Positions 22,512 through 35,600 of a stretch of DNA of 64,000 nucleotides are shown piece by piece. The notes under the pieces were generated by a model. The model made no database searches and was not told the origin of the DNA. It worked only from the letters and a program-made list of their open reading frames with translations. Position 1 is the stretch's first letter. Every line of letters begins with the position of its first letter. The translations under genes were made by a program, and so were the position numbers. Where the stretch lies: contig OZ176058.1 of the NCBI GenBank assembly GCA_964247055.1, forward strand, positions 2,976,001 to 3,040,000, in the 5' to 3' direction. Origin of the DNA: Paragordius varius. Lineage: Eukaryota; Nematomorpha.

Positions 22512-25500
22512 ATGAAAACTGACACATACGGTGTTTACAATGTAAAAGAGATTGAGAACTTACAAAACGATAGTTTAATATCCAAAAATTCTCAACAAAA
22601 TTTTGTGTGCTGTCGGATATTTTTTTTAGATGATACACAAGAGTCGTTTGAAATCACAGTATATAATTTTTTTATTGTAATTAAAATATTTTTTATTATT
22701 CTTTAGTCTTCCGAAAATGGTCAAATATTGCTGGATAATGTTTTAGATCATCTGGAAATTATTGAGAAAGGATATTTTGGCCTTTTATACTATGATACAT
22801 TCAATAATAATGAAAGGGTTAGTTTTATTTTATTTTTAACATCTTAATTAGTTTTTTTACATATGTAGTAAATTTCAGTAGGAATTTATTATATTAATTA
22901 TTTTATAATATATATTTACATATAGAAATGGTTAGACTTGAGCTCACCTATGTTTCAATTAGAAAACAGTAATTTAAATATATTATGTATTTAAATTTTT
23001 AATTAATTTTAATTGTCATTAAATTTAATATTTTGATTTTTAGATCCTTCTTTTCCGTCAATTCTTTATTTTCGAGTCAAATTTTTCCCGACACACCCTG
23101 ACAAATTATTTGAAGAATATACAAGGTTTTTTTAAATATTGATTATAAAAATTTTATATTTATTTTTGAAATATGCAGTAAAAATTGAACTTATACGGAG
23201 AAAACATAATATATAAAAGACAAATATTTTTTAAAACACGACCATATTCTTTAAAACATCGATATTATTTACATCATATAATTGGGTGTATTTGGTATTT
23301 CAAAACGATGAGTATTTACTATTATTATAAAAAATATGGCTATATTTGTCTTTTGGTTTTGTGTTTCGCCTTGATAAATTTAATTTATATTTTAATAAGG
23401 AAATTCGTATATTTTTAAATTAAACTTTTAGATATCACTTTTTCTTGCAACTTAAAAGGGATCTTCAAAGCGGACAACTTTTAGCAAACTTTCAAAATCA
23501 AGAATTTCAAAATCAAGAATTAGAAACAGCACTTTTATTGGCTAGCTATGTGCTACAATGTATAATTTATTTAAAACATTTTTTTGTGAATACATCGAAA
23601 ATATTCTGTGTACAAATTTAACTAAAAATAAAACTTTTTATATTGGTAGAAATAAATAATTTTTATTTCAGAGCTGAAATTAAATTGTATGGTATTTTTT
23701 AATTTAATGAATAACATTTAAACCAAATTTGATATATTTTCGCGATAACTATCTAGTGTTAATATCATTATTTGATTTAACAGATACACGATATACATAA
23801 TAACCAAATCCAAAAAACAAATAAATAAAATATCCAACTTACTATAGTAAAAAATAAAATGCAGACAACTGTTTTTTAATAGATAATCTTACTTTTAAAA
23901 CATTTTAATATATATAAAGTTTAGAAATATTATAAGAAATTACATCTTTATATACTATGTAACAACCGTAACTATTAGTTTTTTTTTGAAAAATCAAGTT
24001 CAAAAATAATGATTTTAACAAAAATATTTGTGTCTTAATTATATTTTTCTTCTGTATGATTTCTATTCTCAATTGTATTATATTTTTGTCATTTTTTGGC
24101 TTTTATTAAAAAAATATATTTTAATACTTAAAGATAATATATTTACATTTTCCATTTTATTTTTATTTATTTTCGATAAACATTATACGTAAAAATCATT
24201 TAGGTTTTAAACATAAACGTTTAAAATATATCTTATTAAAATTTTCTATAGTTTAAATAAATAATTTTGATTTAGCCGAATTGGGTGATTATGATACGGT
24301 TATGGAAGAATTATATAAAAATGACCCAAAAACAGCTGTTTTCCGCAAGTCCAGAAATGCGCCCCCGCCCTTCATAGATTACATCTGTCATCTGAATATT
24401 CTGCCTTACGATATATTAATCAAAAATAATTGTGATAATAAATTCTCGGCAGAGGATTTAAATAGAAAAATTGTAGAATTACACAAGACACACCGGTAAA
24501 ATTTCAAAAAAATTTACTTGAAAATTTTGTACAAAAGCTTATATTTGATTGTAGAATATTTTTAATTTATATAATACAAATATATATACTTAACGTCATT
24601 AAAAAGTCTTAAGTATTAACATATTTAATAAGTAGTTATAGCCACTAAATCTTTAATATTGATATTTAATTTATTGAATTGCATAAATGAATTTTCAGTG
24701 TAAAATGGGTTGGGCTAATAATTTAAAATATAAATATATGAAACTTAAGAAAAAGAGCATGTTTTTTAACTCTTTAAATACTCTAAATGATTGTTAATTG
24801 AAAAGAAGCGTTATTGAAAAAACTTGGAATCTAATAAATTTTATATTTTACAATTTTATAAAATATACCTTTCAAAGTGGACAAACGCCAGCTGACGCGG
24901 AGCTCAACTTTCTCAGGCATGTCAAAAAACTCAAATTATATGGCGAAGAAACTCACAAAGTCTATGTAAGTTCGACAGTAAAAATTCAATTTACACAGAT
25001 AAAACTTGAAAACTAAAGGACAATTATTTATTGAAACAACATATTTTTAATCTCTATTTTTTTTCTACGTTAATTAATTTGCATTATCAATTCATCTCTA
25101 TCCATTTTGTAACCAAAAACGATGAACTATATCTAAAAAAGTATCATTCTTGATTAGGGTCCTCAATAATGAATGTCTGATACATTTTTTCCTAATGTTT
25201 TGCGGTTGCGGGCATCTTTAATATCAATTTTGCGTTTCTCATCAGGGGTGTCCATGTGGGTCGCATGTGTTATCCAAAATATTGCATTTCGATTGAATTT
25301 TTAAACGAATAATCTTTTAAATATTTCCGAAGTTCGGCAAAGAACTAGCAAAAATTGTTCGTATAAATAATAGTTTTTACAGCCTTATGTTTAAAATCTA
25401 ATAAAATATTTGTAATACCAATGTATTGTTCGAATGCGGGTCGGATCGTTTAAAAATACGGTCTCTATATTATTTGTAATTTTTTCTGCAGCCAGGTTTT

Positions 25501-28500
25501 GTAGGGATGACCTGGTAGAGCTTTTGTATCTAATTTTTAATGTTGCATCTTTAAAAAATATAATCATCATATTTTGATTCAATTTGTCCTAACCGGCTTA
25601 TTCTTTAGGATTGGATTATATATGATCAATTTGATGATCGATTTTTACGATTGAATATACTTCATAATTATTAGGTAAATTGTATACCGGGTCTTATGCA
25701 TTGAGGATTCTTCTATCTCCTTCCGTAAAATTTTATTTTTATTTGTTTTAGTCAGCGGCCAGGATTTAAAATACAAAGCCATTTATTTATTTGCAACATT
25801 CATCCTGCCTGTAAAAAGGACCATTCAAGCAAACACGTTATAAACAACAAATTAATGAACATTAAGACCAAACCGAAGATATACACTAAAGTGATACGGC
25901 CAGCCCTTACATATAGCGCACTTCTGCTGACTAAAACAAATTATAATAAATTCTTATGAGCGGAGGAGGATAGAACTTTTTTAAATTGTGTCTTTATTAC
26001 TATTTCATGCTAATATACTATTATGACAATATATTAATAGAACCAAAATCAAACAAATGTTTTTATTGGAGTTTCGCATATGGGAATTACAGAATTCGAA
26101 ATTGAATCTTACCAAATCATAAATCGATATAAATGGTTTTTTCTCTTTGCTTTTTCATACAAATAATTTTAAAAATTTAATCATTTCAATTGTAAATTTT
26201 ATTTTTTGAATTTTAATCTATTACCTACAAAATTTAGGAATATGTTCTTTTTTTTGTCCTCCCCAAATATTCTTATAAAATAATATTTCTTAAATAAAAT
26301 TATAAATTTTTGAAATTTATAATTCGAATATATTAAATTAATTATATATTTATGAAATTAAAAATTTGATTCTCATTAAAGTTTTCGGTTATTATATTAC
26401 GGGTTAAAATTTAATCAAGTAATTTATCTAATAATTAAATTAATCGGTAAAAAATGGTGTCGATATATAAGAATATAAATATTTATGTTTAAAGGTCTCA
26501 AATCCAAACCATATCATTTCGAAAACACAATTTTATCCTTTACGTTGTTAATAATGGTAACAAAAATGAAACTGATAATAATAATTTAACCATCATTTTG
26601 GAATGGTATTTTGCTGAGGAAACGGAATGCAAATCTTTTTGGCAATCTTCCATAGATAATCATGCATTTTTTCGCTTACGAGAAATTAAACAGCCCTCTA
26701 ATAATAATACTTCTATTAACAATTTCAACAATTATGATAATCACACAAAAAAACTATCTTCTATTCGATCACTGTTTGCCTCATTCAGCAATATTAATAA
26801 TACTGGACGCAAAAAATATGCCTATAAATTAAATCAGGACTCTAACTTTAATAACAACTCAAAAATTTCTAAAGACACGTTAAACAGGCATAATTCAGTG
26901 CTATATGGGTTAGATTTTATAATATTTCTGACAAACTAAAGTTTTTAAAATAAAAATCGTCGAGAAAAAGCATTTAAAAGAATAATTTAAATTTTAATTT
27001 ACAGCCACAATTAAGTAAAAGATTAACCTTTTTATCAACTAAACCATATTTGTTAATTTTTTTTAAAATCACATATCTCATTTTAATACATAGACTAAAT
27101 AAAAAATACTTTATAAAAAAAATTGACACAATTTATATGCGTTTTGATATAAAAAAATATTTATACTTACATATATTACACCTTATAATTGAATTTGAAA
27201 GTTAAATGTTGTTGTTGGAAAACGATCAGATTTTATGGTGCACTATCTTAAACTATTTACAGTTAAATTTAGTAAATAATTCAGTTTAATAAGTTGAGTA
27301 AAAATATTTATCTTTTTTTTGTTTAAAGTAATATTTTACAGTTTAAACGTACTTAGTTGTTTTCTGTCGATTTTTTTGGGGAAAAATTGAAATTTAAGAT
27401 TAATTTACCATACATTTTTATATGTAATTTTGTTTAATGAGTCTGATTGTATTATACGGAAGATTAGAATTTTAATGTTATCGTTTTTGATTAAAATCAT
27501 GGGCACTTTTTGACAAATCTTATGTTTAAAAACATTCCAATGTTTAGCCGAAAAAGATTATTATGGTTAAGTTGTAAAAAATTTGAATAAATTTTTTAGT
27601 AGTATACCTGGATACAATTTATGATTTTTTATTTAGTGTATGTTTATAAGAGGGCGTCTTTTAAGAAATGTTTTTACGTAATTAGTGATAAATTGGTTAT
27701 CATTTATATTAAACCCACCATAGGATTCGTAAAATGTAAATTTTTAAAAAATCATTCAGAAAAAAAATTTTAATATATTTTTTACATTTCTTTTAGCGGA
27801 AAAACCGAATATCAATCAATCCAAGAGTACAAAAAACGGATTCATATTAATAGAAATTTTTCGAGAAATAATAGCAAATTTTCGTCATTTCAATTGTTAG
27901 GTCTCAATTACAATTTAACTAATACTAATAGAAACAATAATAATTGTAATAATATTACCCAAAAAGCTTCTATGGATTTGCACACCACTGACAATAATAA
28001 TTATGATATATATAATCAGAAATCTGAGATAGATACCTACAACGTTAATAAAAATAGCAATACTAACATTAATGAATTCAGTTCAGCGTTTTATAGTTCT
28101 TTCAGGAAACTCAGACTATCTTTTTCTACAAAAATAAACAATAAAAATAAAAATTCTCTTATAAATGTTCGCAATAATAGCAGTTTCACAAAAAGTAATA
28201 AAGAGGAACAATCAAAAAGTATAATTTTTTTAATTGTATATTATATAAATGTCTTGATTTCTTTTTAAACATTTTACAGTAAGATCGAAATTATACAGAC
28301 AAACTCAAAAAAAATATTTTTAAAAGATAATGGTATTTTTGTAGACATTGTTTTTTCCAGACAAATTATTTAATCACAATAATTTATATCAATGAAAGTA
28401 TCAAGAATAATTTATAAAACAAGATTGTAATATAGTATCTTTTAAAAAAATGTCTTTTAATTATTTATTTTGTCCCTATTCATTTATTGTAATATAGAAA

Positions 28501-29574
28501 CTTGTAGTATTAAATAGTTGTCAAAAATTAAATTTTATTATATTTTAAAAATTTTAATTTTATAATTATTAATTTTTTATTAGATAAAAATAAAACCGAT
28601 ATTAATGGTGTAGCCCCCTCACAAGGAATATTGAAATTTGCGGTTATAAATAAAAATAAATCTAATCGCAACAGGTAAAATTTTAATTTTCCTTTTTATT
28701 TATTTATTTTATTTATAATTATTTGAAATTTACAGTTAATTAATTAAAATCATTGTTGTATTTACACAAAGTATAAATTGATATTAAACCAAAAGGTAAA
28801 AGGCAAAAGGCAAAGTTTTTTAGGAAGGCGACCATATTTTTAAACCTTGATGTTTTAATATAACTTATGGCGCCAAATTAGGGAAAGAGATATAAATTGG
28901 CAACATTATAATTTCACGATCGTAATCATTTAAATTATATAAAAAAAATCAAGGTTTAAAAATATGACTTTTTTGGATAGTCTCTTAGTTTTTACGTTTT
29001 TTCTTTATTATTTTTACGCTTATATACTTTTATTTTTATAGCTTTGATGGAAACATATCCAATTATAAGAAAAGATTGAATCGAGATTCTGGTTCTAATC
29101 CTTTAAATAAAAAAGAAAATTCTAATGCTATGGTCGGAAGTATCGATAGAAAAGCCATTAAAAAAAGAAATAATTTTATAAAAAATTCAAAAAATAATTG
29201 TAATAATATTAATTTGGATAGCAAATTATTGAATGGACATTACATAGAAATCGAAATGCAAGCTGATAAACAAGGCAAATTTGGATTTAATATTACGGTA
29301 AAGGGTTAAATTTTAAATCCGATTTGATTATTATATTTTATCTGCGCTCATTTGGGGTTAACTGGGATTTTAAGTATAATAAAAATTGATATTATAAAGA
29401 CAGAACATAATAACTGAAGACAAATATTTTTTACAGCCATATTTTTTAATTGTCTTAAACCCATATGATTACAATTGTAAAACGTAATAGAGATGTTACC
29501 CATTAATATCTATTTTCCCTATTTTGCTGCTCAGGATGAGTTACATTTTCTAAAATTATGGTTTTAATAAAAAA

Positions 29575-29606
<32 letters not shown>

Positions 29607-32600
29607 GGTTGTCTACTTTCATATATGATTTTTTAGTTTGTTTGTATAATTTCATTTACTGTTATTATTGGTTTGGCCCAGTTATTGGGATTCCATGGAT
29701 TAATTTACGATATATGTCTCTATCATTTGTTGCGTTTTATTCCCCCCCCCCCCCGCACCCCCAATAAAAGGATATTTTTTATTATATTGCTTTTTAAACT
29801 TTATGTTCTGACTTGTTATTATAAGGGAGGTCAGGATCAAAACTTGCCTGTCATTATAAGCCACATCAAAGAATCGAGTCCAGCAGATTTATCATATCCG
29901 AGATTATGTGAAGGTGATCAGGTATTTTTTAAAAAAAATATTATTTTTTTTTAAAGCTAAAAAAAATTATTTTTAAAAATATGTGTTTGAGAAGATTATA
30001 ATTGGGATCAAATCAATCAATTTTATTAATCAACTTTCATTAGATTATTTTAAATTTGTTAAAACACTAACGTTTTCCGAATTCATTTGTTTTAAGGTAA
30101 ACAAATCTTTGCTGCATAAGCTATATTAATATAAAAAAATAAGCAGTCTGATATGAAGCATTTTAATAATAGAGCCAACTCAATGATTCGTTATTTTAAA
30201 CAATCTCATAATTTATATTATATATTTTGATAAAACAAAAAATTTGTTTTTTATACATTTGTACCTCTTTTTTAAGATATATTATAATACTTTGTCCATC
30301 AATTTTTTTAGATTATTTATATTAATGGACGCAGTGTTTGTGGTCTTTCGCATGCCGAAATCTGCGGACTTATAAGTCAAAGTTTATATGGAACTCTAAA
30401 CTTGATTGTTATACCATTTGGTAAAATTATTTTTTTTAGAATAAAGTATAATTAAAATCAAAATGTACAGGAAAAATAATATTTACAAAAAGTAAAAACT
30501 AAAGAACATTTTTTAAAAACCTTGATATTTGCTACATCTATAAGATATATAAAGTGTATTGTCGATTTATATTTTTAATCCCCATTTCACAACCCAAAGC
30601 GATGAATATATAAAACAATCATATTTTCTAAAATTTTTAATTTTTTCGTTTTGTTTGTATAATTCAATTTTTACATATTTAAATTGTAGAATATTCATTT
30701 TCAACATGTTTTTAAATGATTTTCCATATTTGTTACTGTATTTCATTAGAATTATTATCAACCCTTTTTATCATAGAATGCCGTATCAAAATTGATTATA
30801 AACGTCGTTAATTTAATTAAGTATTAAATAATTCGATTGACACAAATATCCAATAAAAAATTTTTAGTAAGATAATAACATCTGCGCAAAACTATTTTCA
30901 TTAATAAAACATAATTTAGATTTATTGTCATTAGAAAAATTATTGCTAGAAATATTCTTTCTAAATTTAGGTGAAATTAATAAAAAATATGAATTTATTA
31001 TTTTATTTAATATTATTTGTCTTTATAACAGCATATATTAGTTCTGATATCGAAACATTCTATCCAAATTTAAGTAATACTGATAATAAAGATGAAAAAA
31101 TAAACAAAAAATATTCGATTGCAAATTTGGAAGAATTGCAAAAAGATTTGACAAATGGGACACTAATTAAAGATTTTATGGTAAACTTTTTAAAATTCAA
31201 TCATGAATTTATTATACAGTACTACTTTTTCATTAAATATTGCCAGCCAGATAGAACATACAGAAAAGGGCATTGTTATTAACGAATGGGTAAAAATTGG
31301 CAAAAATAATCATAGGATAATGTTGCCCCTTGATTTATATGTTCTGACAATAATTAAATGAAAAACTAACAATGTATACACTTATATATATTGCGATTTA
31401 TGGTAAAATTTATACTTTTCAATATTTGTCTATTTATTTTTTAGAATTTACCCAGAAAAAATACCCAAATGCGTTGTTCTATTGGCCAAAAAACCCAAAA
31501 TGCTCAATTTAACCGTTATAAGGATATCTTACCTTGTAATATATACAGGAAAAATTTATACTATAAAAACAAAACTATAAGACAAATATTTTTTTACATA
31601 ATAAATAAACCCATACGTTTTAAACCTTTATTTAAAAAAATTATCGTGTTCCAAAATTTGATAGTTGTAAATTGGTAATACATATTATATATTCAGAATC
31701 GTAAATTAGGATTAAATTTTAAATATTTGTATTTAGTTTTTTCTTCTTTAGTTTCAAATTTTAAAACTGATTTTTATCATAAAATTCCTTCCGAATATTA
31801 TTATGTATTTTTTTAGATGATAACACACGTGTTGTATTAAAAGATGGCAATTTGGAAAATGGAGCTTTAAAAAAAGTCAATTCTGGTATTATCCAACCTT
31901 CGCTTCAAAACGATTATATAAATGCCAATTATATCAATGTAATATTTAAGTTTTTAATTTATATTTAAATATTTAATATGCATAAATTTGTGATATGATA
32001 TATTTTTCCAATTTTATAAATCTATGTTGAAAACCAAGTGGCTTTTTTGTATTTGCTACGATTAATTGAAATGATAGCCTATATGATTTTTGGATTTAAT
32101 AATTTTTGAAAAATTTAATGCAGTTGAGGCTAACATACCTATTTTTGCAAATTTAATAAGCGTCTCTGTAAAAAACCTAAAAATAACATATAAACAATTT
32201 ACTTTTTCTAAATTTTAGTGTAATACACTGCGGACTGCATATTGTTTTATTATTTTTAACCATCCCCGATATCATTGATATTTTATTAAATATTGAATAT
32301 TTAATCACTTTGAATGTTAAAAAAAGTGAAATTATAGAGACATTGAAACCAAGCAAATATTTTTTAAAAAGTAACCATATTTTTTAAAACCATTTTTTCA
32401 AATATAACTCATCATTTTTGGCTGCGAAATAGGGAATAGAAATTTGCTTTACGGCGCATTTAATTTTTTTAAAAATATTATGATTATTTATTTAATATAT
32501 GAAATGTAGGCTTAAAGAATATTTTTTAGGGTAAAAAATAATTGTCTCTTATTTTGTTTTGTCTGTATTATAATTTTTATTATTTTTTTGTATAAAGATG

Positions 32601-35600
32601 AGTTTTGAAGCGTGTGGCATTGTTAATAGATATATTGCGACACAAGGACCTTTGCCTAACACAATATCACATTTTTGGCAGGTAAATTAGTTAGCTTTAT
32701 TTATGGATAATTTTTTTTATGGTTTTATCATATATAATATAATTTTATTTTATTTATCAAAATATGAACTCTGATATTTTGTTCATCATTACAAGGTCGT
32801 TTCTCCACCAGTAGCTAGCATCCATATTTTTGAGCGAAATAACTTGCGATCGAGACAGTCGTCTTTGGTCATTTGTGTGTTTAAATCATGGATGATGATT
32901 TTTTCCCAATCAAGATATGGTCTGCCTTGTCTTAAATTGCCGTTCGGATGAAAGGATCTAATTTTGTTAATCCAACTATTTGAGCGTTCAATGTGGCCCC
33001 AGTATCTGAGACGATTTGAGAAAAGACATAGGTGGGATTCGAAACAGACTATGTATGCTTTTATTATTGTTGTTTGTCTTATAATTATGGTGCTGATTGG
33101 TGAGACATGAGTTTAGGATTTTTCTTTTTACATAATTTATTTTCATTAGTTTGGTTTAAGGGCCAACATTCGCTAGCATATGTGAGGGCAGGGCGAATGG
33201 CAATGTTGTATTTGCCCTCGTTTGGGTTTAGAATGTGTTTGTGTTTCGTATATCACCAGGTGACTGTACATGTTTACTATTTGTTTATAGATGGGAGGTA
33301 GGTAGTTTGGGTTTGATTTGTCTCGATTATTATCTGGTGTTGCACAAGCTTTACATACAAAATATTTTATGCTTAAGAAACTTCCTTTAATTTGTGAGCA
33401 CTTTTTGTGGACCCACAGTTGGCATTTAGTGGATTTGTTGGAATTGAGTTTCATTTTAATAAATAGAGCAAGGGAATTTTATTAGAGGTATAAGTGAGGG
33501 GGTGCAAAACCTTTGTTCTATCTTGTGAATTTTGAGGCTAAATTTTTCTAACGTAGATTTCCAAAGGTTACATTTGATTGATGGTGACTGTTAGTATTAT
33601 GTCGTCAGAGCACAACATTTTCTGAAGGTAAACCTGTTTTTATTTATCAGTTATTACATCCATAATAATGATAAATAGTAATGGACTGAGGATGGAGCCC
33701 TGGTGTATTCCAACAGTTACTGGAAATTGATTGGTATCACCCACGGGATCACGCAACTAGTGGTGTTCTCATATAGTAAGCTTATTATTTTTATTATCCA
33801 TTCCGGAATTTCTTTTTTTCGTATGGCAAATGTGATCATGGACCGCGGGATGCAGTCAAAAGCATGCCTTTAAAGATGTGATATAAGGTTTTATTTTTGC
33901 ATATGTAGTGGCGTCAGAGGTGCTGCCACCCTGTTAAAATCCGAATTGAGTTTCGTCAATCGTGCAGAGCTGACGTATTTTCCTTCTATTATAATTTTGA
34001 ACAATTTTGTTGCATGTGTAATTTTAATGGTCTGTAGGAGGCGCAGTTAAGCTTGTGGCCTTTGTTTTATATTGGGATTATGACACTTTGGTTCCAGTAT
34101 TTGGGATTTTTTCCTCCATTAAAATCAGATTAAATAGCTCTGTTAAATGGCATATTGCTTCAATATTGTACATTTCAGTTAGATTTCCATGGGATCAGGT
34201 ACTTTATTTACATTTTTGCATGGCAAGCTCACATCTTCTGCAGTAATGATTGGGGGTGGCCCAATAACTGGCGGTAAGTTTGGTATCTCGACAAGGCAAG
34301 TATTGTGTCCATACTTTTTAAATGGCAAGAGTGTCAGTAACTGTGTTATTTTTATCTTTAATGGATTTCATTACCCGGATATCTTTTTTATTACTATTGA
34401 AATTTTTTAGTGTTTTGAAAACTTTTAAGTTTTTAATTTCTCTTCAAGTGTTTTGGCCATTTCAAAAGATCTTTCATTCATTTTATCAGCTCTTATTTTC
34501 TTTACTCTTTTTTTCACCATAATCTACGCATGTTCGTCATTATGTTTAGATGTTTTTTATTTTTTAAAAGCTTTTCTTTTTTCATTTAATAGAGGTTTTA
34601 TATCGTTTTGCCACCATCATTGGGATTTTGTTTTTACACGTTTTTTCCCACAGATTTTAAGACGTTTGTGATGAGAGTGTTTTTAGATGCTCCCAGCCGT
34701 CATGCACGTTGTTAGGGGAATGTTTTAGTTCTAATGTAATGAGGCTTTATTATAGAATCACTAATTTTAACGTTAAGTTGAGGCAATTTTTCAGGGCTAG
34801 GTCGGTTCTTATTTATTGTTAAATAAGCAACTACTAGCTTATTGTTGTGTATCATATTCATAGGTTTGGATGTTTAACAAAAAATCTATTTGATGTGTTT
34901 GTGTTGCCACTTTTGTGTATGTATTAGACTGGGTTTTTTGTAAAATGTGTATTGCAATATTCAGTAAAACTATATATAAATAAAACTTAAAATATTGTTT
35001 TTTACTTTTTCATTTTTTAGTTATCTGGTTTATGAGTGTAGAAAAATTTATATCGTTTTATTTTGTAATCTTACTTGTAAGGAGTTATAAAGTATATAAT
35101 TTGTGCAAAATAGGATTTAAAAGTAGTTAAATATCAACCAACAATCCTTACGAATCCCTGTAACAGTTTTTTAACACAAATTTATGTTTTTACTGGGATA
35201 TGTACGGATTTTTTTAAATTTTCCACTACTTGTTAATTTTATTTTGTATTATATACTTAATTCTTGCTCATGAGAAATTCCAAAATAAGTCAGTAAATTT
35301 TTTATACTATCAAAAAACCAGATGACAAAAAATGAAAAAATAAAAAGCAATATTTTTTAGTTTATTTTCTTATAGAACCTTTTTTATTGAATAAAATATG
35401 AATTTTAAGAAATAGTGAGTTTAGCTAGAAACTAATTAAAAAAATTATTTTATTATAGCTTCATAAAAAAAATTTTGTCATATAAGTGTGTTAAAAGAAT
35501 AACGCTATCTTTTAAACTCAGATTTTATATAAACCCTATTTATATGATTTTAGGCTATTTATATATTGAAAATATCTTCTAAAATAATAATAAATCATAA

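Larger units (their letters stand above)
22512..26908 (+). other. FERM domain exons (1-9) of the phosphatase
   Basis: The segment YFRVKFFPTHPDKLFEEYTR followed by YHFFLQLKRDLQSGQL is the classic FERM N-lobe to middle-lobe join. SELGDYD spans the exon 5-6 junction and matches human exactly. PADAELNFLRHVKKLKLYG is the end of the middle lobe. Exon 8 gives FIGVSHMGI and a RYKW end, and exon 9 starts the F3 lobe with IQTISFRKHNFIL and ends it with SFWQSSIDNHAFFRLRE. A short Asn-rich insertion sits between two F3 strands. Confidence 0.9.
29220..30420 (+). other. PDZ domain exons (12-14) of the phosphatase
   Basis: Exon 12 ends with KFGFNIT, which forms the peptide-binding loop with the GGQDQNLPVIISHI start of exon 13. 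Exon 13 continues with SSPADLSYPRLCEGDQ, and exon 14 gives YINGRSVCGLSHAEICGLI. Order and spacing match the PTPN3/4 PDZ domain (FGFNVKGGYDQKMPVIVSRV). Confidence 0.9.

Noticed and set aside
33107-34671. Several plus-strand open frames of 60-75 codons
   Set aside because: They are shadows of the antisense LINE in intron 18.
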